DNA of 64,000 nucleotides from Levilactobacillus brevis ATCC 14869 = DSM 20054 (GTDB taxonomy: Bacteria > Bacillota > Bacilli > Lactobacillales > Lactobacillaceae), in assembly GCF_001433855.1 (NCBI RefSeq), contig NZ_AZCP01000003.1, forward strand, positions 29,719-93,718. The letters are read 5' to 3'. This document shows positions 1-7,509 of this stretch, one piece after another. Made by a program: the position numbers and the translations under genes. The notes under the pieces were generated by a model. The model was not told the DNA's origin. It searched no databases and saw only the letters and a list, made by a program, of their open reading frames with translations. Position 1 is the stretch's first letter; each line of letters begins with the position of its first letter.

Positions 1-88
1 CCCGATCACGCCGCTGAATCAACAGCGGGTCTAAGTCATTATAAGGCTGCCCAGTCGACATGTAGGCATATTTTTCTGGTAAGTTCAT
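1..88 (-). CDS. Sugar O-acetyltransferase, N-terminal fragment (cut by window edge)
   Basis: The first 29 codons of a minus-strand gene are visible. They resemble the N-terminal Mac region of maltose/galactoside O-acetyltransferases (family pattern: K.YM..G..Y...DP.L...R.R); the acetyl-CoA-binding left-handed beta-helix would lie outside the window. The start ATG overlaps the stop codon of the upstream ADP-ribosylglycohydrolase gene (TGATG), so the two are translationally coupled, and the ribosome site lies in the last codons of the upstream gene (GGAGG about 8 nt before ATG). Family assignment rests on a short stretch and is moderate. Confidence 0.6.
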   Translation of the reverse strand, partial: MNLPEKYAYMSTGQPYNDLDPLLIQRRDR

Positions 89-1032
89 CATTTTTCCTCC
101 CCAAACTTGGCCGCGAACGGCTGCATCATGTGGTCTAATAACTCATGATTCAGCGTTTGGTTCCACCAGTCAGTCGGCACCGACTGTTGTGGCCGTTCAA
201 AGGCCATTAAGGATGCCGCCACAGTCGCCACTGTGTCACTGTCACTCCCTAAATTTGCTGCCGCTAAAATACCGGCGGCTAAGTCGTGGTGGTTTAGTGC
301 AATCCACACCGCGGCCTCTAACGTATCCACCACGTAGCCGGTTGAGCGAATGGCCGTAGCTGGTAGTTGCTGAAAGCGCGGCGTAAAGAGTCGTTGGTAC
401 GTTGCAGCTTCACTAGCAAATTTTTCATGAGTCGCCACAAAAGTTATTAGGGCTTCCTGCACGTGGGATAATGCCTGACGTAAGCTCATCCCCATCATTA
501 AGTCACGCAATAATTCAATGTAGATGAAGCTGCCCATGATGGCCCGGAGATGGCCGTGTGTCACCACCGTGTAATTATGAATAACCGCAAACCGGTTATC
601 CTGATTATCTTCATTTTTTAAGACCAGGGCTAGCGGTGCAATCCGCATCAAGGCCCCATTGCCATTGGCATTCTCGGCAGTATCCCCACAATGCAACGGT
701 TCAATATGATTAATCGCATATTGCCGCACTGCATGGGCACAGGTCCGCCCAACATCAAAAGTGGTGCCCGTTGGGGTGTAGGCTCCCGTCATCATGTAAC
801 GTTCGAACTTATCCATAAGGTCGGCGTAACTGCCCTGCTCATTGATGTTTGCCAAAAGACAAAGCGTCATCGACGAATCATCAGACCAACTACCAGTCGG
901 TTGGTCCCATGAACCATGGCCCGTCATGCCGGTTAGCTGAAAGGTCCCGCGCGCCTTCATTTCCACCGGGACCCCCAGCGCATCGGCTACCACCGCTGCG
1001 CGTAACACATTGAGAATTTCTTGAGCAGTCAC
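88..1032 (-). CDS. ADP-ribosylglycohydrolase family protein
   Basis: A 314-residue protein of the DraG/ARH family, which removes ADP-ribose from modified proteins or small molecules using a binuclear metal site. The N-terminal metal motif SDDSS is at residues 50-54 and the C-terminal acidic metal motif GSDSDT at residues 262-267; length fits the single-domain family. It is cytoplasmic (no signal or membrane segment). Its stop overlaps the start of the downstream sugar O-acetyltransferase, so the two form an operon. The natural substrate cannot be inferred from the sequence. Family certain to the extent that both metal motifs are present. Confidence 0.88.
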   Translation of the reverse strand: MTAQEILNVLRAAVVADALGVPVEMKARGTFQLTGMTGHGSWDQPTGSWSDDSSMTLCLLANINEQGSYADLMDKFERYMMTGAYTPTGTTFDVGRTCAHAVRQYAINHIEPLHCGDTAENANGNGALMRIAPLALVLKNEDNQDNRFAVIHNYTVVTHGHLRAIMGSFIYIELLRDLMMGMSLRQALSHVQEALITFVATHEKFASEAATYQRLFTPRFQQLPATAIRSTGYVVDTLEAAVWIALNHHDLAAGILAAANLGSDSDTVATVAASLMAFERPQQSVPTDWWNQTLNHELLDHMMQPFAAKFGEEK

Positions 1033-1090
1033 GTTATCACCCTCCTAATTATCTCTAGCATAACAGACTCCGCATTAAAAAAGGGGGGAA

Positions 1091-1135
1091 GCTAAAAAAG
1101 TGACGAGATAATTTTTTCAAATTATCTCGCCACTT
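1091..1135 (-). terminator. Intrinsic terminator after the esterase gene
   Basis: A 17-bp inverted repeat (arms 1099-1115 and 1119-1135, one wobble) is followed on the minus strand by a run of six T. It ends the transcript of the alpha/beta hydrolase gene. Confidence 0.8.
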
Positions 1136-1157
1136 AAGCGCCTACTTATCGAAGATG

Positions 1158-2111
1158 TTATTGATTGTTACGTTGCAAAACCCAGCTAGTTGATAAATCC
1201 ATAGCTGCACGAGTGGCGTGCGTGTCATCCAATGAGTTAACCATCACAAAGTCATGAATCATCCCTTGGAATTGAACTTGTGTGACAGCGACACCGGCTT
1301 CACGTAGCTTGTTAGCATACGCTTCACCTTCATCACGCAACACGTCTGCTTCGCCATTTAAAATCATAGCTGCTGGCAAGTCTTTCAACTCATCCAGGCT
1401 AGCTCGCAAAGGTGAAGCCGTAATTTCTGCCCGTTGCTTTGGATCCGTTGTATACTGATCCCAGAACCACTGCATCCCTTCTTTAGTTAAGTAGTAGTTA
1501 TCAGCAAATTGGTTGTAAGATGGCGTGTCAAAGTTGGCATCCGTCACTGGGTAGTATAACAATTGTTGATTGATCTTAATGCCTTGGCGTTGCTTGGTCA
1601 TCAACGTCATAACCGTGGCCATGTTCCCCCCAACAGAGTCACCGGCGACCGTTAACCGATTGACATCAAAGTTCTCATCCTTAGCAATTTCAGGCAATTG
1701 TTGCAAAACCGCATAATTTTGCTCAATGGCCGTTGGATACTTGGCTTCGGGAGACAGCGTGTATTCTGGAAATACAACGACTGAATGTGTCCGCACAGCA
1801 AGTTCCCGCACGAGCTTGTCATGTGTTTTGGCACTCCCAAATACCCAACCAGCACCATGAATATAAAAGATAACTGGCATCTTGGCATAATCGCCAGCGG
1901 GACGAATAATCCGCACATTAATTGCGCCCCACTTACCGGTATCAACCAGTGTATCTTTGATATCAACATTGTACTTCTTGACTGGTGAAGATTGGACCTT
2001 TTCCAGTAATGCCCGTCCCTCGGCTGGCTTCAATTCATAAATCCGAGGATGTGGCGCATTGGCTTCACTAAAGTCCTTAGCAGCTGGTTCCAAAACAATT
2101 TTTTCTGACAT
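1158..2111 (-). CDS. Alpha/beta hydrolase, hormone-sensitive-lipase-type esterase
   Basis: A 317-residue cytoplasmic carboxylesterase of the HSL/bacterial family IV. The oxyanion-hole motif HGAGW lies near residues 85-89 and the nucleophile motif GDSVG near 157-161 (Ser159); the acid and histidine lie in the C-terminal third (motifs around DVLRDEG and the IHDF segment). I start the gene at the ATG at 2111, which has GGGAG 8 nt upstream; a GTG three codons earlier overlaps that ribosome site. The gene is divergent from a MarR/OhrR-type regulator and the shared promoter region carries two palindromes, so it is probably the regulator's target. Substrate unknown; small acyl esters or lipid peroxidation products are guesses. 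Confidence 0.87.
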   Translation of the reverse strand: MSEKIVLEPAAKDFSEANAPHPRIYELKPAEGRALLEKVQSSPVKKYNVDIKDTLVDTGKWGAINVRIIRPAGDYAKMPVIFYIHGAGWVFGSAKTHDKLVRELAVRTHSVVVFPEYTLSPEAKYPTAIEQNYAVLQQLPEIAKDENFDVNRLTVAGDSVGGNMATVMTLMTKQRQGIKINQQLLYYPVTDANFDTPSYNQFADNYYLTKEGMQWFWDQYTTDPKQRAEITASPLRASLDELKDLPAAMILNGEADVLRDEGEAYANKLREAGVAVTQVQFQGMIHDFVMVNSLDDTHATRAAMDLSTSWVLQRNNQ

Positions 2112-2148
2112 AGCAAACACTCCCGTTTCGCATGTTATAATGCAATTG

Positions 2149-2162
2149 AATCGTGCACGATT
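2149..2162. promoter_or_regulatory. Palindromic operator 1, esterase/MarR intergenic
   Basis: AATCGTGCACGATT is a perfect 14-bp palindrome with core CGTGCACG. It lies next to a TATAAT-like hexamer at about 2136 in the esterase promoter. It shares the core with a second palindrome 34 bp away, and is the likely binding site of the adjacent MarR/OhrR protein. Confidence 0.7.
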
Positions 2163-2183
2163 TAATTGATGAACTTATTATAG

Positions 2184-2195
2184 GACGTGCACGTC
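2184..2195. promoter_or_regulatory. Palindromic operator 2, esterase/MarR intergenic
   Basis: GACGTGCACGTC is a perfect 12-bp palindrome with the same CGTGCACG core as operator 1. It is nearer the regulator gene and is suited to autoregulation. Confidence 0.68.
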
Positions 2196-2237
2196 ATAAT
2201 TGTCAACAACTTATTTTAAGAAAGGTTCTGGGTATCT

Positions 2238-2669
2238 TTGACAATCGAAAATTTTCGCGTGCTAGAAGATCATTTTTGCTTCTCTGTTTACAACACGTCA
2301 CACGCCATTCAACACGTCTATCAGCCAACCCTAGCGCAACACGGATTAACCTATCCACAGTACTTAGTCCTGGTCATTTTGTATAAGCAGCAAGGAGCAA
2401 CGGTAAAAGAACTGGGTACCCAATTACACCTTGGCACTGGTACCACCACCCCTTTGCTAAAACGAATGGAAAAGATGGGATTAGTGAATCGCCAAAGGAA
2501 CCCTGCTGATGAACGCAGTGTTAAATTAACCCTGACCCCCGCAGGTGAACAAGAAAGAATCAACCTGAAAGAACTCCCGGATCTATTGATGAAGCAGGCC
2601 AATCTCACAGATGATGAATGGGTCCAGCTCACGAATCTCACGAATAAATTAATGCATGCGTTAAACTAG
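2238..2669 (+). CDS. MarR-family regulator of the OhrR (organic peroxide sensor) type
   Basis: A 143-residue winged-helix regulator. The N-terminal segment EDHFCFSVY places a cysteine at residue 14, the position of the peroxide-sensing Cys15 of Bacillus OhrR; the LTYPQYL, GTTTPLLKRM and DERSV wing segments also match OhrR. The start is a TTG with a weak AAAGG upstream; a GTG six codons later is the alternative but would shorten the region just before the cysteine. It is divergent from an esterase and flanked by two palindromes, so it probably represses the esterase and itself. Unusually, no ohr peroxidase gene is adjacent. Sensing chemistry is inferred from the cysteine only. Confidence 0.82.
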   Translation: MTIENFRVLEDHFCFSVYNTSHAIQHVYQPTLAQHGLTYPQYLVLVILYKQQGATVKELGTQLHLGTGTTTPLLKRMEKMGLVNRQRNPADERSVKLTLTPAGEQERINLKELPDLLMKQANLTDDEWVQLTNLTNKLMHALN

Positions 2670-2759
2670 TGTGGCTTTTGTCGCTATCACCGTCACCATT
2701 GAACGGCTTGTTTGGAGGTCGGGATATGGTCTAATTTATCTGAATTATGCAAAAATTAT

Positions 2760-2799
2760 CGCCCAACAATTGGCTGGAACCGATTGGGGCGTTTTTTTT
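2760..2799 (+). terminator. Intrinsic terminator after the MarR gene
   Basis: Stem CGCCC/GGGCG with an inner CAATTGG/CCGATTG pairing is followed by eight T. It lies 90 bp after the MarR stop. Confidence 0.75.
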
Positions 2800-2811
2800 G
2801 GCCGCTGTATC

Positions 2812-2841
2812 AAAAAAGCGCTAGTGCCACTGCACTAACGC
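2812..2841 (-). terminator. Intrinsic terminator after the LysE gene
   Basis: Ten-bp stem (GCGYTAGTGC and its complement) around a four-base loop, followed on the minus strand by six T, 23 bp after the exporter stop codon. Confidence 0.8.
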
Positions 2842-2863
2842 CCGTTACAATTTCATCCATGGT

Positions 2864-3481
2864 TCACAGCACCATCATGACCGCTTGCCATAGCAGATAA
2901 ACCCCGTACAGCATGACTACTCCGCCAGACACGATGTTGACCCACATAAGGAACTTTTGGGGTAACCGCTCCTTCAATAACCCCAACACTAGCGTTATGC
3001 CGAAGAACCAGATGGCTGTCGCGGAAATCACCCCGGTGATAAATGGCGTAACTTCACTATCAGTCAGCGTGCCCCGTAGCGCACCAAACATGAGGCTGGT
3101 ATCGATAATCGCCTGCGGATTCGCCCAGGTCACTACCCACGCATTAACTAATGACTTCTTCATCGGTAACGGTGTGTTGGCACTTTCCAGCTTAAAACTG
3201 GCAGCTGAACGTAAAATGCCAAACCCAATCCAAATTACCAATAATCCACCGACAAACATAATAATTAATTTGAATAATTCGTGAGCACTGATAATCGCAC
3301 CCATCCCGAAGAATGCCGCTAGTGTTAAGGCGGTATCAGCGAACCAAACCATGACCGTCACTGGCCAGGCCCGCTTCAACGGCTGATTGATTGCATTATT
3401 AAAAACGAATAGATTCTGCATCCCAATCGATGAAACCAGCGCTAAACTCAGCAACAAACCTCGCAAATACATAGCTGACAC
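2864..3481 (-). CDS. LysE/ArgO-family amino acid exporter
   Basis: A 205-residue integral membrane protein with about six hydrophobic segments and the LysE pattern: an N-terminal SIGMQNLFVFN motif at about residues 18-28 and the WANPQAIIDTSLMFG motif in the middle. Members export lysine, arginine or related amino acids in exchange for protons. The start is a GTG at 3481 with GGAGG 8 nt upstream; the ATG three codons later is too far from it. It is monocistronic between two terminators. Substrate specificity cannot be read from the sequence. Confidence 0.88.
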   Translation of the reverse strand: MSAMYLRGLLLSLALVSSIGMQNLFVFNNAINQPLKRAWPVTVMVWFADTALTLAAFFGMGAIISAHELFKLIIMFVGGLLVIWIGFGILRSAASFKLESANTPLPMKKSLVNAWVVTWANPQAIIDTSLMFGALRGTLTDSEVTPFITGVISATAIWFFGITLVLGLLKERLPQKFLMWVNIVSGGVVMLYGVYLLWQAVMMVL

Positions 3482-3814
3482 ATGCTTTTCCTCCCCTAGG
3501 CAACCCAGTTTTAGGCTAGACCGTTAAATAAACATATCCTAATAGAATACCAGAGATCGTTATAAAAGAGTAGTGTCCTTCAATATCCACTGGGTTTTAC
3601 ACAAAATAGCGTTGACTATTCGTTCATTTGCCTCCAATCAATGGAGTCAATTCTATAAACGAATTAATAGTCAAGATAAAGTGATCTTTATTGATTTTAA
3701 TCCTCTTTTCATCTATGATTAGCTCAACTGCACCACTTAAAAGACAATCAACGTCTAATTATTAAAATTAGGCAAGAATGGTGTAAATTAAACCGAAAGA
3801 ATGCGATCACTGTG
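3482..3814. other. Long intergenic region before the ABC-F gene; imperfect inverted repeat
   Basis: No gene is visible. It contains an imperfect inverted repeat with arms at 3612-3623 and 3658-3675 (TTGACTATT/AATAGTCAA, with a short insertion in the right arm) and a small CTAATT/AATTAG hairpin near 3760. These may belong to the ABC-F leader. Confidence 0.4.
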
Positions 3815-3877
3815 AAGAACCGTTCCCGTTTCATCCCATATCACCTGATACTTAGTCACCATAGATGGGAAGTTCTT
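3815..3877 (+). promoter_or_regulatory. Leader hairpin that can hide the ABC-F ribosome site
   Basis: The 3' arm GATGGGAAGTTCTT (3864-3877) contains the only ribosome-site-like sequence (GGGAAG) of the ABC-F gene and can pair with AAGAAC, TTCCC and CATC blocks at 3815-3834, with two bulges. This would place the ribosome site in a duplex, as in translationally attenuated resistance genes. No leader peptide is clear. Confidence 0.45.
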
Positions 3878-3881
3878 TTAC

Positions 3882-5375
3882 ATGACCGAAATCACCATTC
3901 AGCACCTCACATTTGGCTTCGCTGGTACAGCACCACTCTTTGAACACGTTGATTTAAACTTAGATACAACGTGGAAACTTGGTTTAGTCGGTCGTAACGG
4001 GCGGGGAAAGACCACGTTGCTTCAACTCCTCTTGCACCACTACCCGTATCAAGGGACAATTATTAATCCGTTAATCTCACAATACTTTCCCGCCGCGGTT
4101 ACAGACCCCCGCCAAACAACCATTGACCTGCTACAACGCCTAACCGCCACCGAGACGTGGCAGCTAGAACGCGAGTTGCGTCAGCTTAGTTTGAATCCGG
4201 CGCAATGGCAACGACCTTTTAACACCTTATCCGGCGGCGAGCAAACCAAAGCCCTGCTTGCTAGTCTCTTTGCTGCCGATAACACCTATCCACTGATTGA
4301 CGAACCCACCAACCATTTAGATCGGGCCAGTCGCCAAGCCGTCGCCACTTATTTGCAGCAACAGCGACACGGGTTTATCGTGGTCAGTCATGACCGCTAT
4401 TTTCTCAATCAAATAACCGATCACACCCTAGCCATTGAGCAAAAACAAGTCGTTTTATATCAAGGAAATTTTGCCACTTATGAAGCACAAAAATCACGGC
4501 AAGACGCCTTTGAAGAAGAACAAGATGCGCGCTTAAAAAAGGAGGCTGCCCGTCTCAAGTCGGTGGCCACTGACCGAGCGGCGTGGGCTCAAGCTAGTGA
4601 AAACGACAAGCATGGCAATCCGCACGTAAAGAACAGCGGTAAACAGGCCAATAAGAATAATAGTAAGCTCGTCGCTAAGATGATGCGCCGGGCAAAATCA
4701 GCGGAGCGCCGGCGCGACCGACAACTAGCGGCCACTGAAGGCTTACGCCAAAACATTGAACACATCGCGCCCCTAACACTGACCCCACTGGCGACCCATT
4801 ATCCGGTTTTACTCCACGTTCAAGACCTGACGTTGCAATATCCCGGCGGCCAACCTTTATTTCACCCGCTATCCTTTGAATTGAAGCCAGGTGAACGACT
4901 GGCCTTGTTAGGCCCTAACGGTAGTGGTAAGTCATCACTGCTTGCCTATCTAACCGGTCACTTTTCTGGGACGCATACGGGGAGTGTCGACCATCCCCAA
5001 CTCAAGGTGAGCACCTTGAAACAACAAACGACTTTGACTGGCACGCTAGCCGACCTTGCAACTGACCAGCAGCTCAATCTAAATGCGCTCTTGAACACCT
5101 TAAAAAAGCTGGGACTACCACGTGACGTGTTCCACACCCCTATTGAACAGCTCAGTATGGGCCAACAACGTAAGGTGGCACTGGCACAATCCCTCATCAC
5201 CCCGGCTCAGCTCTTTATTTGGGATGAACCACTCAACTATCTCGATGTCTTTAACCAAGATCAGCTACTCACACTGATTCAACAGACCCACCCCACGCTA
5301 CTCGTCATTGAACACGATCAGCACTTCATTGACCAGATAGCCACGAAGCAGGTCACCTTAACCCCATTTTCATAA
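3882..5375 (+). CDS. ABC-F family ATPase (Lsa/Vga-like ribosome protection type)
   Basis: A 497-residue soluble protein with two ATP-binding cassettes and no membrane domain. Cassette 1 has Walker A GRNGRGKTT (37-45), signature LSGGEQ (115-120) and Walker B IDEPTNHLD (138-146); a charged linker of about 90 residues follows; cassette 2 has Walker A GPNGSGKSS (about 344), signature LSMGQQ (about 425) and WDEPLNYLD (about 446). The degenerate second signature and the length of about 500 are typical of the antibiotic-resistance ABC-F proteins of the Lsa/Vga group, which displace lincosamide, streptogramin A or pleuromutilin drugs from the ribosome. Whether this one gives resistance is an inference. 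It may be regulated by the leader hairpin. Confidence 0.85.
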   Translation: MTEITIQHLTFGFAGTAPLFEHVDLNLDTTWKLGLVGRNGRGKTTLLQLLLHHYPYQGTIINPLISQYFPAAVTDPRQTTIDLLQRLTATETWQLERELRQLSLNPAQWQRPFNTLSGGEQTKALLASLFAADNTYPLIDEPTNHLDRASRQAVATYLQQQRHGFIVVSHDRYFLNQITDHTLAIEQKQVVLYQGNFATYEAQKSRQDAFEEEQDARLKKEAARLKSVATDRAAWAQASENDKHGNPHVKNSGKQANKNNSKLVAKMMRRAKSAERRRDRQLAATEGLRQNIEHIAPLTLTPLATHYPVLLHVQDLTLQYPGGQPLFHPLSFELKPGERLALLGPNGSGKSSLLAYLTGHFSGTHTGSVDHPQLKVSTLKQQTTLTGTLADLATDQQLNLNALLNTLKKLGLPRDVFHTPIEQLSMGQQRKVALAQSLITPAQLFIWDEPLNYLDVFNQDQLLTLIQQTHPTLLVIEHDQHFIDQIATKQVTLTPFS

Positions 5376-5378
5376 GCA

Positions 5379-5424
5379 AAAAGCCGCGCCAAACCCCAAT
5401 CGGTTTGACGCGGCTTTAATAATT
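5379..5424. terminator. Bidirectional terminator after ABC-F
   Basis: Sixteen-bp stem (AAAGCCGCGCCAAACC and its complement with a wobble) with A-rich and T-rich flanks; it can end the ABC-F transcript and the converging NTF2-like transcript. Confidence 0.8.
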
Positions 5425-5449
5425 TAGAGAAAATAAAGCAACTGGCATT

Positions 5450-5812
5450 TTAGTACGTCGTGACAACGGCTGATATAATTTGCCAGTGGTCGGCCACTCG
5501 TTGTACGCGTAGGTCCGTATTTAACGGCCATTCAGTCTTTGAGCCACCATGGATCCGAGCTACCACCCGACTTTGACCAACAATTTGCCAACCAGTCACC
5601 ATTTCATGTACGCTCACATGGTCTTCCACGGAAGAATAATAATGCATAGTTCCGGCTTCAAGTTCTTGAAACCACTCTGCCCGTGGTTGAACGTCTCCTG
5701 TCATGTGGGCTAACGTAAACTCCGGTGCTAGAAGTTGAGCCAATACTGACGTGTCATTCGCTGCCATGGCAGCATTATAATCTCGGTATAATTGGATAAG
5801 TTCTTCAGTCAT
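5450..5812 (-). CDS. NTF2-like (SnoaL/DUF4440-type) protein
   Basis: A 120-residue protein with the cone-shaped alpha+beta NTF2-like pattern: an N-terminal helix pair (LIQLYRDYNAAMAANDTSVLAQLLAPEFTL region), then strands ending in DLRVQRVADHWQI. Such proteins are small enzymes or ligand-binding proteins; function is not predictable. The start ATG has GAGAGGG upstream. The gene is transcribed alone from a MerR-type promoter (5843-5873) that is nearly identical to the promoters of the two next transcription units, so it probably belongs to the same stress or detoxification regulon. Confidence 0.75.
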   Translation of the reverse strand: MTEELIQLYRDYNAAMAANDTSVLAQLLAPEFTLAHMTGDVQPRAEWFQELEAGTMHYYSSVEDHVSVHEMVTGWQIVGQSRVVARIHGGSKTEWPLNTDLRVQRVADHWQIISAVVTTY

Positions 5813-5842
5813 TTTAAAACCCTCTCATTAAGTTATGCACTC

Positions 5843-5873
5843 ACTATATCCCCTTGCAGTAACTTCAAGGCAA
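5843..5873 (-). promoter_or_regulatory. MerR-type promoter (19-bp spacer) of the NTF2-like gene
   Basis: On the minus strand: -35 TTGCCT (5868-5873), 19-bp spacer, -10 TATAGT (5843-5848). The spacer is occupied by the 19-bp imperfect dyad CCTTGCAGTAACTTCAAGG (plus-strand reading, 5852-5870). An overlong spacer filled by a dyad is the hallmark of MerR-family activated promoters. Confidence 0.85.
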
Positions 5874-5892
5874 GTACTAGTCACTGAAAAAC

Positions 5893-5937
5893 CAAAAAAA
5901 TGCGTTGGTAACTTCGGGGGAAGTCACCACGCATTTT
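5893..5937 (-). terminator. Intrinsic terminator after the SDR gene
   Basis: Eighteen-bp imperfect stem (arms 5897-5915 and 5920-5937) followed by seven T on the minus strand. It ends the NAD-binding/SDR transcript. Confidence 0.8.
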
Positions 5938-5973
5938 CTGGGGAAAGTCGTTATCGTTAATTTTTATTAAACC

Positions 5974-6813
5974 CTATTCACCAGCCGGAAAATCCGTTGA
6001 GGCAGCTAGGGCGGTTTGGCGCTTAAAATCGGCAACCCGCTTTTCTAGCGTGTCGATGGTGCTTTGCAGCGCTTGTGATCCCAGTACCAGTCGCAATGGC
6101 GCGGGATCTTGGTCCACGCTTTCAATAATTCGGCTAGCCATCCGTTGCGGATCACCAGGGGCCAAACCATTAGCGGGATCCAGCATCCGTTGAAATGCAT
6201 GGGCTGGATTACCTTCATAAGCTGGCATCATTTTCGCTACTTGAGCACTCCCATACCGAAATTCAGTCCGGGCGCCTCCCGGTTCTACAATAGTCACTCC
6301 AATATTAAAATCAGCGACTTCTTGGGCAACAGCTTCCATAAAGCCTTCAATACCAAACTTGGCAGCATGATACATCGAATTCCCTGGAAAGGCCACTTGT
6401 CCACCATATGACGAAATCTGAATCAAACGACCGTGACCTTGAGCTCGCATGCTTGGTAAGATAGCCCGAACCATTTGAATTGAGCCTGTCAGATCAGTCG
6501 CAATAATCCGGTCAACCTCAGCATCGCTTAGCTCTTCTGCAGCACCAAATAACCCATAACCCGCGTTATTAACCAAGACATCAATTTGATAATCCTGTGT
6601 TAGTTTCTCCATCAATTGATGAATATTCGCAACATTCGTGACATCTAACGTCTTGCTGATAAATGTTTGAGGGTATTGTTCAACCAAGCCCTGTACCTTT
6701 TGGATATTACGGACTGTTCCAATAACCGTCTGACCTTGTGCCAACAGTTGCGATGTCATAGCGCGCCCAAACCCACTACTAACCCCTGTAATTAACCATG
6801 TTCTATTTGCCAT
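5974..6813 (-). CDS. Classical short-chain dehydrogenase/reductase
   Basis: A 279-residue Rossmann-fold oxidoreductase. It shows TGVSSGFG (residues 9-16, cofactor binding), NNAG (82-85), a serine near 134 and the catalytic pair Tyr148-Lys152 (YHAAK). The substrate is unknown. It is the second gene of a two-gene operon, 14 bp after the NAD-binding protein, with AAGGAG upstream of the ATG. The operon is driven by a MerR-type promoter. Confidence 0.9.
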   Translation of the reverse strand: MANRTWLITGVSSGFGRAMTSQLLAQGQTVIGTVRNIQKVQGLVEQYPQTFISKTLDVTNVANIHQLMEKLTQDYQIDVLVNNAGYGLFGAAEELSDAEVDRIIATDLTGSIQMVRAILPSMRAQGHGRLIQISSYGGQVAFPGNSMYHAAKFGIEGFMEAVAQEVADFNIGVTIVEPGGARTEFRYGSAQVAKMMPAYEGNPAHAFQRMLDPANGLAPGDPQRMASRIIESVDQDPAPLRLVLGSQALQSTIDTLEKRVADFKRQTALAASTDFPAGE

Positions 6814-6827
6814 TTTTAAAATCTCCT

Positions 6828-7430
6828 TTATTGACGATTAATGCCGAGACTATCCCGTGACCCTAAAGTCTCATTGTGGGCCAAGCGAACGACTAAGTCG
6901 GCAATACTCTTACGTGACACGTCATGCCCGCCAAAGGGTTCACCCTTCTTAGTCACCTGATAATTCGTATCATTGCCGTTGTCGAACCAACCGGGCCGAA
7001 TGACCGTATAGTTAAGGTCAGAGGCTTCCACGACATCGGCGGCATCGCGATACCCTTGTAAAATCGGATTATCTGCCAAATTGCCACCACCAACCCGCGC
7101 CGGAATTTCGTTGTAAATGCCCATTGAAGCAATGAACAATAGCCGATTAACCTTAGCCTCATCCATCGCTGCCACTAGGTGTTTAGCCATTCCTGCTAGA
7201 TTACCACTTAAGGCGGCAAAGACTACATCTTGACCGGCTAGGGCCGCTTTTAACGCTGCTGGATCGGTCACGCTACCCGCAATTGCTCGTTCACGCTCCG
7301 CATTTAATTGCCCCAGTCGCCCCGTACTCCGCGCCATTAAGGTTAATTGATCATCCGTGTTATCCAGGAAATATTGCCGAGTCACGCGGCCTACAGAACC
7401 CGTTGCACCAATAATTAAGACATTTGCCAT
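6828..7430 (-). CDS. NmrA-like/atypical SDR NAD(P)-binding protein
   Basis: A 200-residue atypical SDR with the N-terminal dinucleotide motif GATGSVG (residues 8-14) and no YxxxK catalytic pair in the usual place; it resembles NmrA/YwnB-type proteins that act as small reductases or redox sensors. I start it at the ATG at 7430, which has GGAGG 9 nt upstream, not at the in-frame ATG seven codons earlier, which overlaps that site. First gene of the operon with the SDR; expressed from the MerR-type promoter at 7466-7496. Confidence 0.85.
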   Translation of the reverse strand: MANVLIIGATGSVGRVTRQYFLDNTDDQLTLMARSTGRLGQLNAERERAIAGSVTDPAALKAALAGQDVVFAALSGNLAGMAKHLVAAMDEAKVNRLLFIASMGIYNEIPARVGGGNLADNPILQGYRDAADVVEASDLNYTVIRPGWFDNGNDTNYQVTKKGEPFGGHDVSRKSIADLVVRLAHNETLGSRDSLGINRQ

Positions 7431-7465
7431 GCTGATATTCCTCCACTTCATTTTTGAATAAATTC

Positions 7466-7496
7466 AGTTTACAACCTTGCAGTAACTTCAGGGCAA
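7466..7496 (-). promoter_or_regulatory. MerR-type promoter of the NAD-binding/SDR operon
   Basis: On the minus strand: -35 TTGCCC (7491-7496), 19-bp spacer, -10 TAAACT (7466-7471). The spacer dyad differs from the NTF2-like promoter by one base only (CCTTGCAGTAACTTCAGGG). Confidence 0.85.
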
Positions 7497-7509
7497 GCCT
7501 TTCTTCCGT

